Of a stretch of 5,302 nucleotides of DNA, positions 1-4,978 are shown in pieces. Source of the DNA: Treponema sp. GTDB lineage: Bacteria > Spirochaetota > Spirochaetia > Treponematales > Breznakiellaceae. The notes beneath the pieces were generated by a model. The model was not told where the DNA came from. It searched no databases and was given only the letters and a program-made list of their open reading frames with translations. Every line of letters starts with the position of its first letter. Within the stretch, counting starts at the first letter, position 1. The translations under genes were made by a program, and so were the position numbers. Where the stretch lies: contig JAITLF010000204.1 in the NCBI GenBank assembly GCA_031278025.1, positions 1 through 5,302 on the forward strand, read 5' to 3'.

Positions 1-114
1 TTGGTCGATGAGGTAGTTCACGGTATGCTCAAAGGAGCCGGGTATGAGCTGTTCCTCAAGGGAGACGGTCAGGAATAACCCCTGGGATTTATCAAAGTAT
101 TTATAACGGGCCAT
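1..114 (-). CDS. Transposase N-terminal fragment (IS1182/IS5-like), runs off the window
   Basis: Read on the minus strand from an ATG at 114-112, the frame stays open for 38 codons to the window edge. It begins MARYKYFDKSQGLFL and continues with EEQLIPGSFEHTVNYLIDQ. This opening, a basic-aromatic start followed by a polar stretch, then 'LIPGSFE' and 'NYLID', matches from memory the N-terminus of IS1182/IS5-superfamily DDE transposases (DUF772-type N-terminal domain). The product would cut and paste its own element. The catalytic DDE residues lie outside the window, so I cannot tell whether the gene is intact. No good Shine-Dalgarno sequence precedes the ATG. A possible promoter lies just upstream. 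The gene points away from the rest of the window and abuts the remains of another transposase. Family-level recognition is fairly sure; the subgroup is not. Confidence 0.72.
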   Translation of the reverse strand, partial: MARYKYFDKSQGLFLTVSLEEQLIPGSFEHTVNYLIDQ

Positions 115-124
115 AATAGGGAAA

Positions 125-153
125 AGTATACCACACTGTTAGTGTTTTGTATA
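125..153 (-). promoter_or_regulatory. Possible transposase promoter
   Basis: On the minus strand, TATACT (130-125) is a 5/6 match to a -10 box. TATACA (153-148) lies 17 bases upstream and is a 4/6 match to a -35 box. Only ten bases separate the -10 box from the transposase ATG at 114, so the transcript would have almost no leader, which fits the missing ribosome binding site. A 13-base palindrome, ACACT-GTT-AGTGT (133-145), sits in the spacer and could bind transposase or belong to the element end. This is inference from consensus matching only. Confidence 0.3.
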
Positions 154-162
154 TTAATTCGA

Positions 163-353
163 CAGCCTCAACGGAAGAGTATCGTTGAACATCCGTTTGG
201 AACGCTAAAGCGCGGTATGGACACGGGGTATTGTTTAACCAAAGGATTACGGAATGTGGCGGGGGAATTTTCCTGACCTTTCTTGCCTACAACATAAAGC
301 GGGTAATCAATATACTGGGCTGCAAGAGGCTGATAGGATGCCTGGCCGGGTAG
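163..353 (+). pseudogene. Transposase C-terminal remnant, frameshifted
   Basis: From about 163 the plus strand reads RKSIVEHPFGTLKRGMDTG, then YCLTKGLRNVAGEFS, and hits TGA at 274-276. Moving to the frame that begins with CTG at 273 restores LTFLAYNIKRVINILG and continues to a TAG at 351-353. The combined text, 'IVEHPFGTLKR...L(T)KGL.NV..E.SLTFLAYN.KR.I.ILG', is the typical C-terminal end of IS1182/IS5-type DDE transposases, including the Glu of the DDE triad region (IVEHPFG). One C appears to have been lost from an expected TCC-CTG junction. There is no transposase N-terminus on this strand: upstream sequence belongs to the oppositely oriented fragment at 1-114. The gene is therefore truncated as well as frameshifted and cannot make a working enzyme. 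The left boundary is approximate. Confidence 0.75.
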
Positions 354-454
354 TTGTTCTCCGCCGCTCCCTGCTTACTGGAAAATCATACCTGCTTGCT
401 CTCCTACTCTTAGCTCCTTGATGACTAAAAAGACAGAGTTTTTACACGGTCTGT

Positions 455-520
455 CCCCCCGGCGGGGTGCGGGGCAGAGCCCTGCGGGGAGCGCGGGCGG
501 ACTCCGACGGGCCGCCGCCC
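455..520. repeat. GC-rich multi-hairpin patch
   Basis: Three potential stem-loops follow each other: CCCC-GGC-GGGG (457-467); GCGGGGC-AGA-GCCCTGC (469-485, seven pairs with one G-T); and GGGCGG (495-500) with CCGCCC (515-520) around a 14-base loop. The patch is much richer in G and C than the sequence on either side. Such a composition break with palindromes suggests a dispersed repeat or a structured element. It has no T-run after any stem, so it is not a typical Rho-independent terminator. That it is a dispersed repeat is inference; a genome-wide copy count was not possible. Confidence 0.4.
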
Positions 521-686
521 AAGTTTGGCATAATTCCAGGAAATCTCTCTTTCCTGAAGGGAAACCGCTCTTTTTGGAGTGGTGATGCAGAACGTATGAT
601 AAAAAAGGCAATGTGGCGGGAAGGTGGTAAAATGGAACTATGCAAAAAACCATCACCATCAATTATTTCATAAAAACATTTAGAGC

Positions 687-716
687 TTGCGGCAGGGAGA
701 ACCCTTATGTTATGAT
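687..716 (+). promoter_or_regulatory. Promoter of the glycosyltransferase gene
   Basis: TTGCGG (687-692) is a 4/6 match to a -35 box. Eighteen bases later comes TATGAT (711-716), a 5/6 -10 box, preceded by TGT (708-710), so it is also an extended -10 (TGTTATGAT). Transcription would begin near 722-724, leaving a leader of only about a dozen bases, just enough to include the ribosome binding site at 724-728. A nearly identical arrangement lies in front of murC. Confidence 0.5.
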
Positions 717-723
717 ACCCCGT

Positions 724-728
724 AGGAG
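724..728 (+). promoter_or_regulatory. Ribosome binding site supporting a TTG start
   Basis: AGGAG lies six bases before TTG at 735-737. This is the best Shine-Dalgarno match near the gene and decides for the TTG start: the protein then opens with MKIGIDTFACDGGKSGVGIY, the expected first beta strand and glycine-rich loop of a GT4 enzyme. No ATG in the same frame is better placed. Confidence 0.65.
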
Positions 729-734
729 ACATCC

Positions 735-1868
735 TTGAAGATAGGTATAGATACCTTCGCCTGTGACGGCGGAAAATCAGGTGTGGGCATCTACCTCCAC
801 CAACTCTTGAAACGGATACCCCCTTCTGGCGCTCGCTTTGAGATATTCGGCTGGGATGTTGACCGGTTTGCTTTCAGCCAGACCGCCCCGGATATAGAAT
901 TCATCCCTCAGTGTTTTGTCAGCGGCAGAACTGCTAATTCCCTTTGGCATTTTTTTAAATACCCCAAGTTTTCCCGGAGCCGGGAATACGACGGTTGTTT
1001 CTTTCCCGCCGCCCACCGGAGTCTGGCCTACAACTCCCCCTGTCCGTCCATAGGAACGGTTCACGATATGGCGGTTTTCTGGGGAAATATGAGGACACGC
1101 GAACATCTGGGACCGGCGTTGCGGGTGATGTTCCCCAATTCCCTCCGCCATCTGGACCGCGTCATTGCTGTGAGCCAGTGGGTCAAACAGGAACTGGTGG
1201 ATAAGGTCCGGGTTAAGGAATCGCACATTGAGGTGATCCCCAACGGCGTGGACCTTACCGCCTTCTATCCCCGTCCGCGAAACGAGGAAAGCGTGGTCCT
1301 CATCCAGCCTTTTAGTTTCCGCCGGCCTTACATCCTCTACGCTTCCCGTATTGATTACCCGGTCAAGAACCACGTACGGCTTTTCGAGGCCTTTGAAATC
1401 TTCAAAGAGCAGACCCGCTACCCCCACCGTTTGGTTCTGGCCGGTGCGGACAGCCACGGCGCGGACCTGGTGAAGGCCGCCGCGTCGAAGAGCCGGTACC
1501 GGAACGACATCTTCTTTACCGGCCATTTCCCCTCTACAAGCCTCCCGGAACTCTACTCCGGCGCGGACTTCGTCGTTTTTCCTTCGTTATATGAAGGCTT
1601 CGGTTTGGGCGTCCTGGAAGCTATGGCCTCCGGGGTCCCGGTGGTTTGCGCCCGTACCGCCTCCTTGCCGGAAACCGCCGAACACGCGGCCCTTTACTTC
1701 GATCCCTGGAACAGCGAGGACATAGCCGACCGTATGATAACCATCACCACGAACCGTGAACGCTACCGGGAATGCCGCGCCCTTGGCCTGGAACGGGTCA
1801 AAGCTTTCTCCTGGGACCGTTGCGCCGAGCGGACGCTGACGGTGATACAGGATACGGTGGGAAAGTAG
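735..1868 (+). CDS. GT4-family glycosyltransferase
   Basis: The product (377 aa) is a predicted cytoplasmic or membrane-peripheral GT-B fold glycosyltransferase that moves a sugar from a nucleotide-sugar donor to an acceptor. Its length is usual for the family. The N-terminal acceptor half (about 1-190) starts with a beta strand and a Gly-rich loop (SGVGIYLHQLL) and contains THE likely active-site strand TVHDMAVFW with His110-Asp111. The C-terminal donor half begins at YILYASRIDYPVKN (199-212), where Arg205 and Lys211 are the expected phosphate-contact residues. The E-x7-E signature is Glu287 to Glu295 in EGFGLGVLEAMASGVPVV, followed by the SLPE/AALYFDP donor-binding region. There is no signal peptide and no membrane segment. 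It starts with TTG after a strong ribosome binding site and has its own promoter. It precedes murC by 68 bases, so a role in cell-envelope glycan or lipid glycosylation is plausible, but donor and acceptor cannot be assigned. Confidence 0.9.
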   Translation: MKIGIDTFACDGGKSGVGIYLHQLLKRIPPSGARFEIFGWDVDRFAFSQTAPDIEFIPQCFVSGRTANSLWHFFKYPKFSRSREYDGCFFPAAHRSLAYNSPCPSIGTVHDMAVFWGNMRTREHLGPALRVMFPNSLRHLDRVIAVSQWVKQELVDKVRVKESHIEVIPNGVDLTAFYPRPRNEESVVLIQPFSFRRPYILYASRIDYPVKNHVRLFEAFEIFKEQTRYPHRLVLAGADSHGADLVKAAASKSRYRNDIFFTGHFPSTSLPELYSGADFVVFPSLYEGFGLGVLEAMASGVPVVCARTASLPETAEHAALYFDPWNSEDIADRMITITTNRERYRECRALGLERVKAFSWDRCAERTLTVIQDTVGK

Positions 1869-1909
1869 AAAGTCTCCCCCTCAAATTGCCTGCCCTGGGG
1901 TTCCTGACT

Positions 1910-1930
1910 TGTTAAAATGATACCCTGTAG
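1910..1930 (+). promoter_or_regulatory. Extended -10 promoter and short leader of murC
   Basis: TG-T-TAAAAT (1910-1918) is an extended -10 box with a 5/6 hexamer. No -35 box lies at a normal distance: TTGCCT at 1886-1891 is 21 bases away. The motif runs into ATGATACCCTGTAG (1917-1930), which differs by one base from 712-725 in front of the glycosyltransferase gene. Purines at 1927-1932 (GTAGAG) make a weak ribosome binding site four bases before the ATG at 1937. A separate transcript for murC and downstream genes is likely, although read-through from the glycosyltransferase gene is also possible because no terminator is visible between them. Confidence 0.45.
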
Positions 1931-1936
1931 AGTACC

Positions 1937-3424
1937 ATGTCCGGTATGGAAGTTGCGGAGGCTATGCAGGCAGGGCGGGCCGTCTACTTTGTGGGTATTA
2001 AGGGTACGGGAACCTGCGCTTTGGCCGAGTTGTTGCATAATTCCGGCGTCAGGGTCTCCGGAACGGACCGGGACGAGGGTTTTTATACCGACGGCATACT
2101 CAAGGAATTGGGTATACCGTATTACGAATCCTTTGACCCTTCCCATATACCTCCGGAAGCAGACCTGGTGATCTATTCCGCCGCCTATTCGCCGCAAACA
2201 AACCCGGAACTCCGGAAAGCCCTGGACCTGGGGATTCCCCTGGCGAAATACCCCGACGCCTTGGGCGCGTATTCCGGACGGTTTGACGCATCGGGCATAG
2301 CCGGGGTCCACGGTAAAACCACTACTACCGCCATGACCGGCGCCCTTGCCAGGGGAGCGGGCCTTCCGGTTCAGGTTCTGGCCGGAAGCGCCGTAAGCGG
2401 CTTTGGCGGAAACGGCAGGTCTACCCTCAACCTGGGGAATAACTATTTCATTGCCGAAACCTGCGAATACCGCCGGCATTTTCTTGCCTTTCATCCCCGG
2501 CGCATAGTCCTTACCAGTGTGGAAAGCGATCATCAGGACTATTTTCCCACGTATCAGTCGATTCGGGACGCCTTCCTGGAATATACCGCTAAACTTCCTT
2601 CGGGCGGAGAGCTCTTTTTCTGCGCCGACAATCCCGGCGCACGGGAAGTGGCGGAACGGGTGCGTGGCATTCGTGGCATTAGTCTGGTTCCCTACGGGTT
2701 TACCGCGCCGGGTCCTTTCGGGATAACAAGCTGCCGGGTTTCGGAAGAACGCATGGCGATACGCCTCCGGGGGACCTCACCTGATTCATCCTTTCCTACG
2801 GAACTCACGTTGCGCCTTTCGGGACGGCACAATGCCCTGAACGCGGTGGCGGCCCTGGCTTTGACCGATTCCCTGGTGCGGACTGAATTCGGTGAAGATG
2901 GCTGGACGGAAGAACGGCGGGACCACGTGCGCCGGGCTTTGGAGGACTTTCGGGGAAGCAAGCGGCGGTCCGAGATTTTAGGCGAATACAAGGGCATCCT
3001 TTTCATGGACGATTACGGGCATCATCCTACGGCGATAAAAACGACCCTGGAAGGGCTTCGGGAATTCTATCCTCAAAGGCGTATAGTCTTGAGCTTCATG
3101 GCCCACACCTATACCAGGACCGCCGCCTTGCTGGATGACTTCGCTTCTTCCTTTGGCGCGGCGGACCTGCTTTTTCTTCATAACATTTACGGATCCGCAC
3201 GGGAAGCCTACAATGGCGGCGTTACGGGAAGAACCTTGTTTGAAAAGACGCTGGCCCTGCGGGATCGGGTCTATTATGTTGAAGAACCCCCGGATGCGGC
3301 GGAAACTTTGAAAAAGATGCTCCGCCCCGGAGACCTCTTCCTTACCATGGGGGCCGGGGACAACTGGAAATTAGGGCGGTTTTTGGCGGAGTATTACCGC
3401 AGCGAAAGCGCCGGGGGGTCTTAA
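1937..3424 (+). CDS. murC: UDP-N-acetylmuramate--L-alanine ligase
   Basis: MurC uses ATP to join L-alanine to UDP-N-acetylmuramate, the first peptide step of cytoplasmic peptidoglycan precursor synthesis. All three Mur-ligase domains are present in 495 aa, near the family's usual length. The N-terminal UDP-binding Rossmann domain has FVGIKGTGTCALAELL (18-33; Gly20, Gly23, Gly25). The central ATPase domain has the P-loop GVHGKTTTT (123-131, Lys127), ETCEYRRHFLAFHP, and ESDHQDYFP (196-204), which contribute Mg/ATP ligands. The C-terminal domain has DDYGHHPTAI (from 358) and the SFMAHTYTRT segment typical of MurC. The EYRRHFL...SDHQDYFP version is the one I associate with spirochaetes. Mpl, a paralogous recycling ligase, is a poorer match. 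The ATG at 1937 is chosen because of its leader; Met4 is an alternative with little effect. The stop TAA overlaps the ATG of the next gene by one base, so translation is probably coupled. An in-frame 9-bp duplication encodes RGIRGI at 243-248. Confidence 0.95.
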   Translation: MSGMEVAEAMQAGRAVYFVGIKGTGTCALAELLHNSGVRVSGTDRDEGFYTDGILKELGIPYYESFDPSHIPPEADLVIYSAAYSPQTNPELRKALDLGIPLAKYPDALGAYSGRFDASGIAGVHGKTTTTAMTGALARGAGLPVQVLAGSAVSGFGGNGRSTLNLGNNYFIAETCEYRRHFLAFHPRRIVLTSVESDHQDYFPTYQSIRDAFLEYTAKLPSGGELFFCADNPGAREVAERVRGIRGISLVPYGFTAPGPFGITSCRVSEERMAIRLRGTSPDSSFPTELTLRLSGRHNALNAVAALALTDSLVRTEFGEDGWTEERRDHVRRALEDFRGSKRRSEILGEYKGILFMDDYGHHPTAIKTTLEGLREFYPQRRIVLSFMAHTYTRTAALLDDFASSFGAADLLFLHNIYGSAREAYNGGVTGRTLFEKTLALRDRVYYVEEPPDAAETLKKMLRPGDLFLTMGAGDNWKLGRFLAEYYRSESAGGS

Positions 3425-4290
3425 TGGAAAGCATGACAGGATACGCCTACGCGGTCAGACAGGATGAAAACATATCCTTATTGGTGGAACTTAAAGGCTA
3501 TAACAGCCGGTTCCTGGAAATGTCAGTTACCATGCCGCCCTTTCTTTCTGCCCTGGAACCGGGAATACGGGAATACCTTGCCGGTCGATTCAACCGAGGA
3601 AAGATTGAGGTGAACGTCAGGCTCAGGGAGCATAACTTTCCGGTCTCGATTTCGGTGAACCGGGCGGCGGTCCGGGCCTATGGGGGAGCCTTCGCGGTTT
3701 TGGCCGAGGAACTAGGCATCGCGGAAAAACCTTCCCTGGCGGCGCTCCTGAGGATGGAAGGGGTACTGGACATTGAAAAAAACCGGGACGACGAGCGGTA
3801 CGGCCAGATCATCAAGCCTGTGCTGCAAATCGCGGCGGATCGGTTTGAGGCGGAACGTATACGGGAAGGAAACCACACCGAAGCGGACATACTCTCTCTT
3901 GTCGCCCTTCTGGAATCCCTGACGGAAAGTGTAGCGAACCAGGTACCGGCAATGGAAACAGCTTTTCAGGAGAACCTGCGAAGCCGTTTTACCGAACTTT
4001 TGGGGGATAATGTTGATGAAAACCGCGTCCTCACTGAAACGGCGGCCCTCCTGGTGAAGTATACCATCGCTGAAGAAATCTCCCGGCTTCGGGCTCATCT
4101 GGCTGAATTCAGGGCGGAAGCCAACCGGAACGGAAGTCTGGGGAAAAAGCTCGATTTTCTTAGCCAGGAGATCAACCGGGAAATCAATACCATAGGTTCC
4201 AAGATGCCGAATCTGGAGGTAAGCCGCGCGGTGGTGGATATGAAAGACGCGCTGGAGAACATTCGGGAACAGCTGCGGAATGTCGAGTAG
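3424..4290 (+). CDS. yicC: YicC/YloC-family endoribonuclease
   Basis: This 288-aa protein matches the YicC/YloC family end to end; E. coli YicC is of almost the same length and is reported as an endoribonuclease acting in small-RNA and mRNA turnover. The N-terminal YicC_N-like domain opens with MESMTGYA, followed by ELKGYNSRFLEMS (22-34) and the 'F..RGKIEV.VRL' strand near 58-68. The C-terminal DUF1732 domain carries the diagnostic KLDFLSQEINREINTIGSK (about 242-260) and ends VVDMKDALENIREQLRNVE. The usual 'RSVN.R' motif reads KGYNSR here (24-29), a modest variation. The ATG shares its A with the murC stop (TAATG) and is preceded by a G-run, so translation is likely coupled to murC. In many bacteria yicC sits beside gmk; here its neighbour is a cytidylate-kinase-like gene. 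The biological RNA target is unknown. Confidence 0.93.
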   Translation: MESMTGYAYAVRQDENISLLVELKGYNSRFLEMSVTMPPFLSALEPGIREYLAGRFNRGKIEVNVRLREHNFPVSISVNRAAVRAYGGAFAVLAEELGIAEKPSLAALLRMEGVLDIEKNRDDERYGQIIKPVLQIAADRFEAERIREGNHTEADILSLVALLESLTESVANQVPAMETAFQENLRSRFTELLGDNVDENRVLTETAALLVKYTIAEEISRLRAHLAEFRAEANRNGSLGKKLDFLSQEINREINTIGSKMPNLEVSRAVVDMKDALENIREQLRNVE

Positions 4291-4369
4291 GGAACGGGGG
4301 GCCGGAACGGGGAGGCCGAAACAGGGGAGTTGGAACGGAGGGACTGGAACGGGGGAGTTGGAACGGACC
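4291..4369 (+). repeat. Degenerate 14-bp tandem repeat, five to six units
   Basis: Directly after the yicC stop the sequence falls into units that each begin GGAAC or GAAAC: GGAACGGGGGGCC (4291, 13 bases), GGAACGGGGAGGCC (4304), GAAACAGGGGAGTT (4318), GGAACGGAGGGACT (4332), GGAACGGGGGAGTT (4346), and a partial GGAACGGACC (4360). Units are 14 bases apart apart from the first. The array is purine-rich on this strand. Because 14 is not a multiple of three, a gain or loss of one unit would shift any reading frame running through it. Such arrays arise by replication slippage. Confidence 0.85.
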
Positions 4370-4370
4370 A

Positions 4371-4394
4371 AGCGAAGCAGCGAAGCAGCGAAGC
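4371..4394 (+). repeat. Perfect 8-bp tandem repeat, three units
   Basis: AGCGAAGC occurs three times without a mismatch (4371-4378, 4379-4386, 4387-4394), immediately after the 14-bp array. It is followed by related purine-rich pieces, AAGCGGGGAAA-GGG-AAGCGGGGAAA (4391-4415), with an imperfect duplication of AAGCGGGGAAA. The last piece runs into the probable kinase start ATG and supplies its G-rich ribosome binding site. Eight is not a multiple of three, so unit changes would alter the frame from upstream starts but not the ATG at 4415. Confidence 0.85.
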
Positions 4395-4414
4395 GGGGAA
4401 AGGGAAGCGGGGAA

Positions 4415-4963
4415 ATGGAGAAAAGGGGAAAAGAGGATATAAAAATAGCTATCTCAGGAAAGAGCGGCTGCGGCAACACCACCGTAAGCCGCTTGGTGGC
4501 CGAAGCCCTGGGTTTGCGGTTTATCAACTTTACCTTCAGGAACCTGGCGCATGAGCGGGGCTTAACGCTTCAGGAAGTGATTTCCCTGGCGAAAGAAGAC
4601 GATTCCTGGGACCGGGAGATAGACCGCCGCCAGGTGGCCCTTGCCAGGGAGGGTGGTGGATGCGTACTGGGTTCCCGCCTGGCCATTTGGATGCTTAAAG
4701 ATGCGGATCTCAAGGTTTTTCTTACGGCGTCCCCTGATATACGGGTAAAGCGCATACTGAACCGGGAAGGGGGCGATCCCGCAATGGTGGCGGCTTTTAC
4801 GGAAGACCGGGATAAGCAGGACAGAGAACGGTATATAAAAAACTACAATATCGATAACGACAAATACGACTTCGCGGATCTCATCATCAAAACCGATGAC
4901 CTTGCCCCTGCCGCCATAGTGGACATCATCGTCCGGCAAGCCAGGACAGGAGCCTGCGGGTAA
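4415..4963 (+). CDS. Cytidylate-kinase-like P-loop protein
   Basis: The 182-aa product resembles the small archaeal-type (d)CMP kinases, which transfer phosphate from ATP to CMP or dCMP in the cytoplasm. It begins with a beta strand and P-loop, IAISGKSGCGNTTVSRL. INFTFRNLAHERGLTL follows with Arg42 in the NMP-binding position, then DREIDRRQVALA (66-77), GSRLAIWML (86-94) before strand LKVFLTA, and a basic lid with RVKRI, RDKQDRERY and 'DNDKYDFADLIIKT'. The odd point is the P-loop: GKSGCGNTT has Asn21 where Walker A normally has Lys. The ATG at 4415 is chosen because it gives the family's usual length and follows AAGCGGGGAA. An ATG at 4280 in the same frame would add 45 low-complexity residues encoded by the repeats and overlap yicC by 11 bases. 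Homologs as I recall them start close to IAISG, where this gene has ATA (4439) and no ATG. Fold assignment is firm; substrate is inferred. Confidence 0.82.
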   Translation: MEKRGKEDIKIAISGKSGCGNTTVSRLVAEALGLRFINFTFRNLAHERGLTLQEVISLAKEDDSWDREIDRRQVALAREGGGCVLGSRLAIWMLKDADLKVFLTASPDIRVKRILNREGGDPAMVAAFTEDRDKQDRERYIKNYNIDNDKYDFADLIIKTDDLAPAAIVDIIVRQARTGACG

Positions 4964-4970
4964 ACGCCTC

Positions 4971-4974
4971 AGGA
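4971..4974 (+). promoter_or_regulatory. Ribosome binding site of the mutY-like gene
   Basis: AGGA lies four bases before ATG at 4979, in the 15-base gap after the kinase stop at 4961-4963. The close spacing and lack of a promoter or terminator suggest that this gene is read from the same transcript. Confidence 0.55.
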
Positions 4975-4978
4975 ATTC

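Larger units (their letters stand above)
354..734. other. Intergenic region without a convincing gene
   Basis: This 381-base gap separates the transposase remnant from the glycosyltransferase gene. Its left part (354-450) is mixed-composition sequence that may include the outer end of the decayed insertion sequence, but I could not define an inverted-repeat terminus. A GC-rich patch with several hairpins lies at about 455-520. Bases 521-680 become AT-richer and contain a short imperfect hairpin, TTTCC-TGAAG-GGAAA, near 549-563. The promoter and ribosome binding site of the next gene occupy the right end. Open frames here on both strands show no recognisable domain and follow the GC-rich repeats, so I do not call genes. 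Confidence 0.6.

Noticed and set aside
415..450. Terminal inverted repeat of the decayed IS, compared with 131-155
   Set aside because: Only a loose resemblance (GTGTTTT versus GAGTTTTT) was found, not enough to mark an element end.
467..673. Plus-strand 68-codon frame in the intergenic region
   Set aside because: Its GTG start lies within the GC-rich hairpin patch, no ribosome binding site precedes it, and the product has mixed low-complexity sequence without a domain.
632..673. Thirteen-codon mini-frame (MELCKKPSPSIIS) with GGTGG in front, considered as a leader peptide
   Set aside because: It lies upstream of the best promoter for the glycosyltransferase gene and has no attenuator-like hairpin or run of a regulatory codon.
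375..732. Two overlapping minus-strand frames of about 95 codons in the intergenic region
   Set aside because: They overlap each other in different frames across the hairpin patch and promoter, and neither shows a domain. The tail KNSVFLVIKELRVGEQAGMIFQ split as KNSVFLVIKE and LRVGEQAGMIFQ looks protein-like but is too short to call.
777..1526. Long minus-strand open frame antisense to the glycosyltransferase gene
   Set aside because: Its translation has no recognisable domain and it lies wholly opposite a well-supported gene; GC-rich third positions produce such frames.
1869..1909. Terminator between the glycosyltransferase gene and murC
   Set aside because: CCCC at 1877-1880 and GGGG at 1897-1900 could pair only around a long loop and no T-run follows, so no intrinsic terminator is supported.
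1763..2533. Minus-strand open frame opposite the start of murC
   Set aside because: It spans the intergenic promoter and half of murC, has no domain, and is explained by codon bias of the plus-strand genes.
1937..3424. Mpl (murein peptide ligase) as an alternative to MurC
   Set aside because: The EYRRHFL, SDHQDYFP and SFMAHTYTRT segments fit MurC better, and the Mpl-type GTFMGG and EFDHADIF motifs are absent.
4291..4394. CRISPR-like array
   Set aside because: Units are short, contiguous and degenerate, with no unique spacers and no cas genes.
3712..4527. Minus-strand 271-codon frame opposite yicC and the repeat array
   Set aside because: The Pro/Phe/Leu-rich text is the antisense of purine-rich repeats and of yicC; no family resemblance or start context supports it.
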